A DNA stretch of 64,000 nt from Macrolepiota albuminosa (lineage: Eukaryota; Basidiomycota; Agaricomycetes; Agaricales; Agaricaceae), in NCBI GenBank assembly GCA_027475525.1, contig JAMWFC010000028.1, positions 1,104,831 to 1,168,830 of the forward strand. The letters are read 5' to 3'. This document shows positions 1 through 12,300 of this stretch, in pieces (positions within the stretch are counted from its first letter, which is position 1; each line of letters starts with the position of its first letter). The position numbers were made by a program, and so were the translations under genes. The notes under the pieces are model-generated. The model saw nothing but the letters and a program-made list of their open reading frames with translations, had not been told where the DNA came from and made no database searches.

Positions 1-785
1 GTCAACCAACCAAATGAAACTTTCAACTTTGCTGACAACGAATGAGCTATATTATGTTGGTCTACCTAATCACACATCGGGTATGTATTTACGACATATT
101 GGCATACATTGATTGTATGCTTGCATTGCACTCTGCACACAGCACTTGTGCGCTTCCTAAATGTTGTATCTTGCATTTATGCGTGCTCCGATTAATCTTA
201 TCATGCTCAGATATAAGCCCGGTATTTTGTGCACGTTGTGAGCATGTTCACACCACAAGTCTATCTTGCCTCTTGTGTCACTTTTCTCCAGGCACACCTC
301 TAGTAAACAATGTTTTCCAACATAAAGTAAACCTGTTCCATTTGGTTGGTGAATACCTTCCTCTGTCCTAGGAGTGCCAGGCTTGGTAGCCACATGCTAG
401 TGATGTTTCTCCCAACCCTTATCAAATTAAGGCTCAAAGACTTCATGCCAGGATATTGCCTCTATCAGAGATTGATCCGCTGCCTTCTGGGTTGGTCAGG
501 TTTACTTTTATGCATATGTTGGGAGACATTCCACTAAGCCACAGTGGCTTAGTGGAATGTCTCCCAACAAACAAAAGTGGGCAGAAAAGTGATCTGAACT
601 CCAGCAAGAACAAAACCAGGGATTGCATTCAGCATCTGAACATGATACTTATTCCCAAGAAAATGAGTCTGATGCATGGAAGTTTAGGCATGTTCAACAA
701 GAGATAAATGAACATGTAGGCTAAAATGTATGTAAAAAACTCATTTTTCTTGCTGTCTTCTCATTCAGAATATTTTTAGGAGGTC
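1..785. other. Unassigned AT-rich repeat flank
   Basis: No reading frame here resembles a known protein. The stretch precedes the Tnp2 transposase remnant and may be its degraded 5' part. Its only clear structure is the hairpin at 517-569. Confidence 0.4.
517..569. repeat. 53-bp perfect hairpin palindrome
   Basis: Two 26-base arms (517-542 and 544-569) are exact reverse complements around the single base 543. The arms start TGTTGGGAGACATTCC. The match stops abruptly at both ends. Confidence 0.9.
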
Positions 786-787
786 AA

Positions 788-3420
788 CCTTCTCTGTCCA
801 ATAAGCACATTCTTGAACAATATCTTGAACAACAACAATCTTCTTATGGGCTACCATGCCAACTTCCTGAACCACTGCCTGATGAACTGTTGGCTGCAGG
901 ACTGAATTCTAAGACAGATGATCTTTGTATCACAGCTGAATATATTCAACATCTCCAAACAGCCACCTTGAAGCAGAATAACATGTCTGCTGAAGGTATT
1001 GAGTGCTTGTACATGACTCCATCTGCATTTCTTGACAAGATTACCAATGACCATCACTTCTTGAAAGCATTGAGGACATTTCTTGCAACAACAGATGCTT
1101 CCAAAAAAACTTATGATGATATTTGAGCTGCACACCAAGCCTGTTATCCTGATGATCCATATCTTTCCTTTTATCAAATTTGCTGCCAAGTTGAACTACT
1201 TACAGGGGTGACAGCAAACATGTGCATAGATTCATGTGTGGGGTTTACTGGAACCTTTGATCTTCTTGATGCTTGTCCTGAGTGCTTTGAGCCTCCTTAT
1301 CAGATTGGAGCCAGGAATTCTCATTGCCAATATCCAACAATTCCTATTGGGCCTATTATTCAGGCCCTTTATTGCTCCCAAACTACAGCAAAACTGATGC
1401 ATTACCTGGAAGAATTTGCAGAAAAAATCTCCAAACATGCTAAGGAACATGATGGAGATATTATTGAGTGCACTGACACTGCCTGTGGAGCAGACTTTAT
1501 CAATGTCCAGATGTCACAACTGTTGGGCTTTAGGGTCTGCTCTTCTCTATTTGTCACATGTAGATAGCTATTTAAACTGACAAAAATCACATTTATGCCT
1601 TAGTGCTTTTTGATCTAATGATACACATACTGAGGCTGCAAGTTGTTAGAACTCTGTATATCTTTTGTGTTAATTCAACTGAGTCAAATAGTAAGTTTCC
1701 TCAGATCAATGATATAATTGACTAAGGATGTGCTACCATATGTATATATTTATAGAGATATGTAACAATGAGTGATTATTGCAAGGGGATACAAAGAAAA
1801 TGTGAAAGGGATACAAAAAAGTGAGAAAGAGTAGACAGTGAGTGGTGGACAATGCAAGATGACAGTGTGTTGTGGCCACTTTGTAGGCATGTCAGCATAA
1901 GGGCACTAACATAAGTCTTCTCTTTTTCCTTACATTACCTATCAAGCTCTAACTAGTGTTTACACATAAAGTTTTTCTTTACTTTGTTTTTAGGTATGAA
2001 AATCTCAGTTGCTTTTCAATCTAACAATACATATACTGAGGCTAATTTTTCTTTACTTTGTTCTTAGTTCTTTGGTCTCACAATAACAACTTAAAAAAGG
2101 CAACATCTCCTTGCAATTATCTATTGATGGGGCACAGCTTTACCAAAACAAGGAATCTGATTGTTGGATCTGGATTTGGATTATTCACAACCTATCTCCA
2201 AATCTGAGATACAAAAAACAATTTGTTATTCCTAGCAGATTCTTTGGTGGCCCTGAAAAACCAAAACATATTGATTCAGTTATTCATCCTTTATTGTATT
2301 ACTTATCAGCTCTTTAAAAAGAGGGTTTACATATCTGGGATACATCAACCAAGTCACACATTGAGCATTCTAATCTATTCCTTACTCTTGTAACAGCTGA
2401 TGGTCATGCAATGGTCAATCTAAACAGCATGGTCAATCATAGTAGAAGATATGGATGTCAACTTTCTTGCAGTATTTCAGGATGGCAATGTGAAGATGAT
2501 AGTTATTATTATCTCCTGATGTAGAAACCCAACAATTACACAGTCTCTGGATACAATCCCTCTGATATTACATTTTCTCAATTGAGCAACTATTGCAAAG
2601 AAATTCCTGCTTGCTATCATTTTAACCTTGCACTTTTTTTAAATGCACAAAATCCAACTCAGTACAATTCCCTCTGTCTTTTAACTGGTATTGTCAAACA
2701 GCCTATCTTTTGTGGGCTTTGTCATACATTGGGAATACCAAATATCTTTGTATTGGACCTGATGCATCTTTCTGCTCTCAATGATCCTGATCTTCTGTTA
2801 GGCTTGTGGCATAGCACAATCAAATGCTACTCACATGATTCAAAAAACACTTGAGATTGGAATGTGCTTAAAGGAAAGGTATGGGATGCTCATGACAAGA
2901 CTGTTGCATTGTCAACATCCTTTTTACCATCATTTTTTGGATGTGCACCAAGAAATCCAGCAGAGAAGAGCAACTCTGGTTACAAAGCTTCTGAATACTT
3001 GATCTATTTATTTGGCCTAGGACCAGCTCTTCTTCAATTTATTCTTCCTGAACATTACTGTAAGCTTGTTTGTAGTGTCCAAATTCTTTACCAAACAAAA
3101 TTGTTTCCAGAACACATTAAAAAAGCATATTGTCTACTTTGTGAATTCTATCTTGGATTTAAAACTCTTGATATCCAGCAATGTGAAGATTAAATTCATT
3201 TTCTGCAACACAGTGTCCACCTTACTTATATTGCTGTAGAAACTCTTCAAGTAGGTCCACTATCTTGCTATGTACAATAGACAATGGAAACAGCAATAGA
3301 AAACCTTGAAAATAAGATATGCCAAGACTGGAATCCATATGCAAATATTGCAGAGCAAGGTATCTTGCATGTACAGATAAACTCCATTGTTGCCATGTTA
3401 CCTCACACTCTATTATCCTA
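788..3420 (+). pseudogene. Tnp2-family transposase remnant (CACTA/Plavaka-like)
   Basis: This is a decayed transposase of the Tnp2 family, which in agarics belongs to CACTA-like elements. Conserved blocks appear in family order. A Cys-containing block (MCIDSCVGFTGTF, about 1219-1257) is followed by a second Cys pair (CPEC) and TIPIGPIIQAL at about 1340. A catalytic-type block (LSIDGAQLYQNKESDCW, about 2113-2163) is followed by FGGPEKPKHIDS at about 2240. VLDLMHL lies at about 2750, and the C-terminal 'METAIENLENKI' block at about 3285-3320. The reading frame is broken by stops such as the TGA after KTYDDI at 1125, and by roughly 550 bp of unassigned sequence (1570-2100). No terminal inverted repeats were identified. 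The family is clear; exact boundaries are not. Confidence 0.75.
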
Positions 3421-4910
3421 AAAAGAATCCAACCATATTCTATTGAGTGCTATAGAGGTTTCTGGTGGACCTGGTTATGTTCTTTTACATGCTTGTCAAG
3501 CTACCATTGTTGATGTATCCAAGCAAGAAGCAACAGCAATTATAGAACTATGGATAAAAAATGGCTGGCCCAATCAAGATAGATGGCTATGTGCTGTATG
3601 TCATTGGGCATGTTTCCATCTTCCTAATAGTTAAATTGCCTGTTCTGTGTAGATGAAAATACAATCATGTTAAAGACTTTATAAAACTTGCATGATAAAG
3701 GTAATTGAAATTCGGTTATATTGATCATTATTTTATCTTAAGTTGACCTTAGTTTCATGACAAAAACAAGTTCAATTTTGCTGAAATACAATACTATTTC
3801 TGTTTAAGATTTGGTGACATTATACACACTCTTGCAGTCATTTCAGTATTATCTCCTCCAGATTCTATACTTCTAGAGCAGTCATCATCAACTGTTTATG
3901 TATGCTCTTATTTAGGAACTGAATCACTCAAAGCAATTGATGTTTGACAAATCAAGTTTGTTGTTGCCATGATTCCAGACTCCAAAGTAGTTGCAGCTAG
4001 TGATATTCAGATACCTACTAACAAGTAATTTCTAGTAGAAAAACTGGGTCTAGATATCACAGTTTTCTTGGGTGAGAAAAAGGATGATGAAGACAATATA
4101 TTTATAGATTGATAGCTAGACTAATAATACAAAAAGAATCAAGAGCAAACATATCATGAAAGTGAGTATACTATGCTATAAAAAAAGCCTAAGCTGCTCC
4201 AGCCTGCATCAAAGTCTCATTACTACTGTCATCTACAAGAGTGTAATTACAATCATTGATTTGAATTGGGTTGGATAGAATTTTACAAAAACATACTTTA
4301 AATTATTAAATTATACAATTCAGATGAAGCAAAGCTTACTATAGATAGGTCTATGCAATGGTATACAAGTTGTCATCTATCAAAAAAATACTTGATGTGA
4401 TAAATTTTTCCAAGAGAATCCTTGACAGAGCTTGGTGTTGCAGTTGCATTGAATACAGGATCTATGCTTGAATCCATGCTTGTGCTATATAAAGCTTGAG
4501 TCCACCAAAAATTTTGAAGAGTAAAAGTACCAAAGTCTAGTCAAAGCAGCTAATTTGTTGAGTAAGTGCTTGAATACTGGATTTTCACTAAGAAAGAAGT
4601 GTTTCATGCCTGAGATTCTTGATTTGTTCTATAGAAATCAACATGATATCTGAAAACATAAACAGAGCAGTAGAGAAGGTGTCAAGCTTGGAATAATTGA
4701 CTCTGTTATTTATTGTTGTCTTGTCACTATTTTATATCAGTACTATTATTGTCTTCTTGTACTACTCTCTTCATTAAATAACCAGTTTATTCAGACTGCT
4801 ACCAGGAGGCTTACAGTTTTCAGCCTTATAATTAAATGTTTATTTTGACTTCTGGTGCATGTTGTGTCCCTGACTGCTGGTACAGCATTGTATTAGCATA
4901 CTCCTTAGTT
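3421..4910. other. AT-rich repeat debris, nothing assignable
   Basis: Only short, stop-filled reading frames occur. It may be the tail of the Tnp2 element or of the LINE seen on the other side of the solo LTR, but no motif proves either. Confidence 0.4.
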
Positions 4911-5301
4911 GTCTCTGTTATGACCCCCCCCACCTGGAACCACCCTGGGACATCCCTGGAACCCCATCCAGAAACCTCCTGCTGACCCCACGACACAACC
5001 CATGCCATCATGACTGTCTCCACCATCATCATGCGCATCAAGCCCCACCATCATGCATGCCCCCTGACAGCCCCACATCATGGACCCTGGGACCCAATGA
5101 TTGGATCATGTCAGATACCCTGGCTATCATACATCATGCATCATGGCCATCCCTTCATGCCAATTAATCTGTATGTGCAATCTCTGGTATATAATCCTCC
5201 CTCCTTCTACCACTGCCCATTAACTCCTGGAACTGCCCCAGACATCCCAGAACTCCTCAGGAACCCAGAGTAACCCCCACCAGTACTTAAAGAGTAGCTA
5301 C

Positions 5302-5477
5302 TGTAACGGACTCATCCGTATTACCATCAGCGTCAACGACGCTATAATCATTTAGTAGAGTATTACGTAAGATAACGTCTTGTTTTCGCACTAAGTACTA
5401 GTCAAATCCGATATTGCGGTCTGATTTAGCACTGTGTGAAATACACAGATAGTTCTAACTAGTAACCCCAGGTTACA
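5302..5477 (+). repeat. Element A 5' LTR
   Basis: This 176-bp LTR has the 6-bp inverted ends TGTAAC and GTTACA. A TATAATC (about 5341-5347) could be the promoter core. Directly after it comes a run of seven T; neither a tRNA-type primer site nor a self-priming match is visible there. Confidence 0.9.
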
Positions 5478-5588
5478 TTTTTTTAAATCTTCTGCTATCG
5501 GCTTTAGACTCTAGGCTTGTTACCGACTAGGCAACTCTCATCAAAACCTCTCGATTCTCTGTTGGCATCACGCTGAAAACGTGCTTCC

Positions 5589-7381
5589 ATGACTGGCTCT
5601 CTTGATCCGGACCCTCCGTTCTCAGCTGCAGACGCAGGTGACTTACCTGTGCTTCAGGTTGTGAAGACGCAATCTGCGTCAGCATACCAACCCCCACCAA
5701 AGCGGGACGAAAAGACTCCTCGCGATGTCAGCGCGAGCTATGGAATGCCTGGTGGGCTATCCGTATCACGGATGATGTCCATTGTACGACCTGGTGGAAA
5801 ACCAGGAGATAGATCCGCGGTCTCAGGAGTGTCGCTGCCAGCGAGTCAAATGCCCTCACTGATGTATCCGGTATTGCCCGAGAGCTCTTCAGCTCCCTCG
5901 GAGGGTCAACCGGACGTTACCCAGTACTCGGAATTGGTACAAGGCAGCGCGTTTGCGCATAGCACCCCATTCCGGACTGCACCTACGGAACGGCATTTGG
6001 AGTATGTGGCCAATGCTGCCACTGAACCGGGACCGTCGTCGTTGACGACACAAGTACAGAAGCAAGGACCAGCAATAGTGGTCAGTAGGGAAGACGACAA
6101 TGTCGTAAGGTTGGACAAGGCGTTAACAACGCCTGGAAGTCCAGAGTTGCACCGACGAGCCGGCAAACAGCCGCAAGTGAGGCATGACGGCCTCAGGAGA
6201 GTTATGGACTTAGAGTCCGAGTTGGAGTCCTCAGATGATGAGGAAAGCAAAAGGTCGCATTCGACCTTATCTATCCAGTTGCAGCTAGTATTGGACCGAT
6301 ATCCGGCGGTCGTGAAGGAATCGACGCGAAAGCGTCTTCAGCTTTATGTAGTGAAGCACTTACAGTTGCTGGCGGCTAGGAGCCACGATGTACCCCGGGC
6401 AGATTCGAGTGAATATATCGAATTGTTTGTGCGCATCTTCGAACTCGAAGTAGTGGAATACCTTAAGCGCAAAGCGGCGCGAGGGTCAGCAGTCTCAACG
6501 GCTACTCCAGCCGACTCCGTAGAATGTGAGATGAGTGTGCGCAGGCGAGCGCCACTAATCGCAGACGCGATGGAATTGCTCAATGCGCCTCGTCAGGCTG
6601 ATGAGTCTCAGCAAGACTACATTCGGCGCCAGAACGCCGCAAATCGTCAACGCATTGTTAGCGGAGTGCCTCAGCAGGCATTGTCTGAGGTGGAGACTGT
6701 AACGACGACTCCGGCAGAGCCAGAGGCAGCACTTGCAGTGCAGGAGGTTAAGACACCTCGTAAGCAAGTTACAATCAAGGAAGAGGTGGACGAAGTCCAC
6801 ATTCTTGAGGAGCGAACACGACCACGACGCGTAGTGCGACGCGTCCACCTAGTGGACAACTGGAATGAACGCGTCAATTACCAAAGGATACGCAACCAGG
6901 ACTTGCGTGATCATGGTGAGTCGTTCATTGACGACCAGGGGGTAGTCTTTGAAGGGCGTGAGGGCATAACGCCTGTCGATGACATGCGGCGACAATTCGC
7001 GGCTCGGACTGCTGAACCGGACAGAGATCCGGGTGGTAGTGACGACAGTAGTGGTCACTACGAACGGAGGGAGCCAAATCGTCGCAATCACAACGGTGGA
7101 GATCGTGATTGTAGGAATGACGATCAGGACGATAATAATCGTCGTGACAGGGGCAGGCAGGCTGGTGGATTACCAGCAGAGCAACAAGTGAGGCAACAGC
7201 CCACCGCACGGCCGGAAAGAGTGGTCAATGAGCACCTGTTTCGCAGTCCTCGGGCATTTTTGATGCCCGCACCTCATGATTTGCGTGAAACTACGCAGTG
7301 GTCAATGAGCACCTGTTTCGCAGTCCTCGGGCATTTTTGATGCCCGCACCTCATGATTTGCGTGAAACTACGCCGGAATGA
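5589..7381 (+). CDS. Element A ORF1, unknown protein upstream of gag
   Basis: The frame opens at ATG 5589 and runs to a TGA at 7338-7340. That end lies inside a 77-nt duplication. With the duplicate copy discounted the frame ends at TGA 7379-7381, giving about 571 residues and overlapping the ORF2 start as ATGA. I recognise no domain. Residues 1-220 are Pro/Ser/Thr rich and probably disordered. Residues about 228-300 look helical (LQLYVVKHLQLL and FELEVVEYLKRK). The C-terminal 90 residues are rich in Arg, Asp and Asn, suggesting nucleic-acid or RNP contact. The ATGA overlap suggests ORF2 is made by termination-reinitiation. A role in particle assembly is inference only. Confidence 0.75.
7220..7373. 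repeat. 77-nt tandem duplication
   Basis: 7220-7296 is repeated exactly at 7297-7373. It replaces the true end of ORF1 with an out-of-frame tail. Confidence 0.95.
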
Positions 7382-9176
7382 ATGAAGCGGTCAGGATCCA
7401 TATGGATCATATGCATGACCGCCTCACTCGTCTGGTGGATGACTCCCTTGGAGTCAGATTTAAGTTCCCTGCTGGGGTAAGCCCCCGTAAATCCGATGGT
7501 AAGCACATACGTGCGTACGCTGGAGGACATAGGTTCTCGCAACTGGAGGACTGGGCCATGGACGTGTGCTACCACCTCGCAGCCTGCTGCTATGGTGGAG
7601 ACGACATGGACCAGGAAAGGATATTCGTGCTACACGAATTTATGGAAGGAGAGGCTCGGAATTGGTTCCGTCGCCATGTTCTCCACATTAATCGCGACAA
7701 ATCGCACTGGACATTTAAAGAGGTCCTGATAGGACTGTATAATCGGTTCGTTAACGCTGCGACGATGCAGGAAGCTCGCGATGCCTTTAGAAAGGCAGTG
7801 TATGACGCTAAGACTGGCGTCCAGACCTTTTATGATGACCTTGTGGGTCATGCACAGAATATGGCCGTCTATCCAGACGAATACACTATCCGCGAGACAT
7901 TCCTGGACGGAATACCCGCAGACATGAGGAGAGCGTTGATACGCGACGATAACTTGTCTCCGGAGGTCAACACTGTGACTGAATTTTTGGCGTATGCCAT
8001 CCGTTATGAGCAGTCGACACGGACTGCAAACCATTATGAGCAGCGTAGTTCACGCCGAGGACCAGTGAACCGTCAGGCAGTGAAGGTGGGAACCTTCCTA
8101 GCCAAGCGGACGGAGATGGAGAACAATCGCAATCCGCGATTCGTGGTTCGCAAGACAATTCCTGGAGGCCAACGGCCTCGATCGAAACCTGCTGGACAAT
8201 TGCCAGCGAAGGACAGTCGACCCGTTTCGGGTCAGAATCAAGTAGCACCAAGAGGAGTAGTGGCGCCTGCAGCGCGTATGGCGGGTAAAACTGCTGGAGT
8301 TCCAGGAGTGGGCCAGAGAAGGCCTGCCGGGGACCCCTCAGCGTGCTACAATTGTGGCAGGAGCGGGCACTTTGCTAAGGAGTGTCCCGCCCCTCCTAAG
8401 GCACACATCCGAGCGGCCCATATGGCTGCGGCACCGAGCGATGTCGTCAGTGACGACGAGGACGATGAAATCGTCGAGGAAACCAAGGAGGAGCTGCAAG
8501 CAGAGGCTGACGGGTCGGAAGTGGATGACGCTGAGAGCGTCCAGATTGATGGCGATGAATACGTCGCAGTGGATGTGTACGACAGCGACTACTATGCTCG
8601 TGATGACGAGGAGGAACACCTGTTTGCACTGACGGAGTGCCGTGGAGATCAGCGCGTCCGAATGAGACGCGTAACCCTGCAGAAGGCAACTAATAAGTTG
8701 CAGCGGCCACACTATACTCCTGAAGAGAAGGAGTGCCTGGTCACGTATGTTGATGTCAACGGACATCCGGCATGGACGTTGTGGGACTCCGGGAGTACCA
8801 CTACGGGCATTACGCCCCAGTTTGCTCACGTCAACGCGATTCGCGTTCATGAACTGGAGGAGCCCTTGATGCTCCAGCTGGGGACTGTGGGGAGTCGCGC
8901 TATGGTGCAGTTTGGCGCGGAGGTGAAAATAAAGACGTCAGGAACGTCGACGAAGGAATATGTGGATATAGCGAATTTTGATCGCTATGACATGATTATC
9001 GGTACGCCGTTCATGCGTAAGAACAAGGTGTCGCTGGATTTCGTGAACGACATGGTCGTTGTGAATGGTACGCCGCTGAAGGCGGAGAAAGTGGTAAGAA
9101 CAAGGTGTCGCTGGATTTCGTGAACGACATGGTCGTTGTGAATGGTACGCCGCTGAAGGCGGAGAAAGTGGTGTGA
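7378..9176 (+). CDS. gag-pro: Element A ORF2: Gag capsid, zinc knuckle and aspartic protease
   Basis: ATG 7378 opens a Gag-protease protein. Residues about 30-220 form a retrotransposon capsid-like helical domain, seen in FSQLEDWAMDVCYHLA and FMEGEARNWFRRHV. A CCHC zinc knuckle, CYNCGRSGHFAKEC, lies at about 8344-8385. An acidic linker follows, then a retropepsin-like domain with DSGSTTTGI (about 8788-8814) and the flap-side MIIGTPFMRKN (about 8992-9024). The observed frame ends at 9123 because of a duplication; discounting it places the stop at TGA 9174-9176, right after KAEKVV. The protein would package element RNA and cleave the polyproteins. It is unusual that the protease sits with Gag and is separated by a stop from pol. 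Confidence 0.9.
9017..9170. repeat. 77-nt tandem duplication
   Basis: 9017-9093 is repeated at 9094-9170, with two further matching bases. It duplicates the protease C-terminus and adds a false tail. Confidence 0.95.
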
Positions 9177-9331
9177 ACGATACAGATGGTCGTTTGAGGC
9201 GCTATCGCGCAACCGAGAAGCGGCGTGATGAGCGCAACTGACTAGATGGTCGCAGGAGAGCGACTGTTCAGGAGGTGGAGGACGAACAGGCCCCACCGAA
9301 AAGCCTGCCGGCTGATTCGCCGGCTATACTG

Positions 9332-12300
9332 ATGACTGAGGAAGAGTTTCAAGGAACTCTGAAGAAGGGGAAGCACCCGGATGTGACTGGGTGTACCAAT
9401 GGAAAGCCTAAACAGGCTGTGCAGTGCAAGAATGAGCGTAGTAAACGCGTGGTGGAGTCGCTGGAATGCCAGCTGACTAGCTCTCGAGTCAGGCTGTGCA
9501 GTGCAAGAATGAGCGTAGTAAACGCGTGGTGGAGTCGCTGGAATGCCAGCTGACTAGCTCTCGAGTAAAGGTGGAGGATCTCGTCAAGGACGAGGGATAC
9601 AGTACGATGGGAACTGTGGGTAGCACTAGGTCGCTAATGGATCGACCAGTGCCTCGGCCAGGAGTGCAATGGGCGTATGACCCACGAATGCCACGGGAGT
9701 GGAACGAGTTGGTAGCGTCAATGGTGACGCAGGCTATGGGAAGTGGGCAAGCTATGACCCACGAATGCCACGGGAGTGGAACGAGTTGGTAGCGTCAATG
9801 GTGACGCAGGCTATGGGAAGTGGGCAAGCGACCAGACGGGAGAAGTGTACCGTCACGCACGAGAGGACGAGATATCCGAAACATTGGATATCGTATTTGA
9901 CGGATTCTTGCTGAAGGCGAGGAGTGTGCAGTCGTCGGCGAGTACGACGAGGAAACAACCGGTTGTAAGGTTGAATCCGGGAGACCTCACAGAGGAGCAC
10001 GTACGTGCCTTACGGGGAGTACGACGAGGAAACAACCGGTTGTAAGGTTGAATCCGGGAGACCTCACAGAGGAGCACGTACGTGCCTTACGGAGCGATTT
10101 GAACCAAAGGTTCAGCCGCGTATAGCACGCGTAGCCAAAGGAAAAGGCAAGGCTTTGAGCCTTACAGAGGAGGATATTCCTCGATTGCGCCAGCAATGGC
10201 AACGGGAGTTCGCTGATATCGTCAATGGAACGAAGGAGGAGCTTCCTCCGTGGCGGGAGGTTAATCATGAGATCAACCTCATTGACGATAACAAGCAGTA
10301 CAAGTATCATTTGCCTCGCTGCCCGCGAGCACTTCAGGATCAACTTCGTGAAAAGACGAATAGATACATAAACGCGAAGTGGTGGGAACCACGACCAGCG
10401 GTGCAAGCGGCACCATTGCTTTGTATCCCCAAGAAGGATGGAACGTTGCGGACGGCATTGGATGCGCGACAGCGCAATGATAATACCGTCAAGGATGTAA
10501 CACCTCTTCCAGATCAGGAAGTGATACGAGAAGATGTTGCGACAGCGAAGTATCGGTCGAAAATCGACCTTACAGACGTGTACGAGCAGGTTTGCATCCG
10601 CGAAGAGGACATACCGAAGACACTGTTCTCGTCCCTGATGGGGACGTTCGTGAGTAACATCATGCAGATTGGTGATTGTAATGCACCGGCGACATTTCAG
10701 AGGTTAATGACCTCAATCTTCCGAGATGTAATCGGGAAGTTTATGCACGTCTATTTAGACGATATATTTATATTTTCTGACTCCATTGAGGAGCATGAGC
10801 AGCACCTACGAGTCGTATTTGAACGACTACGGAAGGCCAGCCTCTATCTCAAATGGAAGAAGTGCGAGTTGTACGCAACGAGTATAGATTGTCTCGGTCA
10901 CGTCATTGACGAGAAGGGCATTCATCCTGATACGGATAAGCTCGACCGAATCCGAGAGTGGCGTACTCCACGCACATATAATGATATCCAACGATTTGTC
11001 GGACTGGTGAACTATATTGGCAATTTCTTGCCAGACGTCACTGCATACACTGGGCCACTTATGGCCATGACCCAGAATGGGTCACCGTTTCATTGGAGAC
11101 CGCTGCATCAGCGGTGTTTTGAGATGATTAAGCGCATATGTGCGAAAACCAGAATGGGTCACCGTTTCATTGGAGACCGCTGCATCAGCGGTGTTTTGAG
11201 ATGATTAAGCGCATATGTGCGAAAACGCCGGTCATCCGGCCAATTGACCCACGCATCGACGAGCCCATCTGGCTCATCTGCGATGCGTCAAAGACTGGGG
11301 TTGGGGCCATGTTTGGCCAGGGTAAAACATGGCAGACCGAGCCCATCTGGCTCATTGCGATGCGTCGAAGACTGGGGTTGGGGCCATGTTTGGCCAGGGT
11401 AAAACATGGCAGACTGCCGACCAGCGGGATTTATGTCCCGTAAATTCACTGCTGCTCAGCAGAATTATGCTGTGCACGAGTTAGAAACACTCGCAATACT
11501 GGAAGCCCTCCTAAAGTGGGAGGATAAACTGATGGGATATAAGATCCATATTATCACGGATCACAAAGCACTAGAGTTCTTCAAGACTCAGGTGCACCTG
11601 TCTCCGCAACAACGTCGCTGGATCGACTACATGTCGTGGTACCAGTTCGACATCACCTATGTAAAAGGTGAATTGAACAAAGTGGCGGATTGCCTATCTC
11701 GATATTTCGAGAGTGATACTCGAGATGACGTCCATGACGCGCATGACTATGTCCAGGCGGACAAACGTATTGACCCAGAGGGCGAGGATTTGCCTCTGCA
11801 TCGATTCCATGAAATCAGGGAACATAGGGTCGAGTTACACGCCATGCGAGCGCAGGAAACACGTCGCAGTAAGCGACTGCAGGAGCAGCGAGAGACTCGC
11901 GATATCGAGGCTCAGGTGCTAGTGGACCATGAGGCCCCTCAGCCAAGGGAAGAGATGAGGCAAGAGGTGCCTATGAGAGGTACTGATATGACGCTCCAGC
12001 AAGCGCTGGAGTCACAGGACCATACGCCTGCACCGGCCGACTTAGGCAATGCGCAATTCCGCACACGTATCCAGCAAGGATACAAGGATGATAATCTCTT
12101 CGTAGAGATTCTGAACAATATCCAAGCGCATCCGCGCTTCAGGATATCCAGCAAGGATACAAGGATGATAATCTCTTCGTAGAGATTCTGAACAATATCC
12201 AAGCGCATCCGCGCTTCAGGAGGAGCAGCAGCTTGTCTACCTTACCAGACCCACGGGGTCCAAAGTCATCTGCATTCCCCGGGAGAGGTCGTTGATTACG

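Noticed and set aside
4832..5041. 69-residue minus-strand frame as LINE continuation
   Set aside because: It runs across the solo LTR boundary at 4916, so most of it is LTR sequence.
5478..5588. tRNA primer-binding site of element A
   Set aside because: No TGG-type start or tRNA 3'-end complement follows the LTR, and no self-complementary match to the LTR was found.
11260..11414. Tandem duplications as minisatellites or programmed repeats
   Set aside because: Each site has a different sequence and exactly two copies, with a constant period near 77 nt. Minisatellites share a unit, not only a length.
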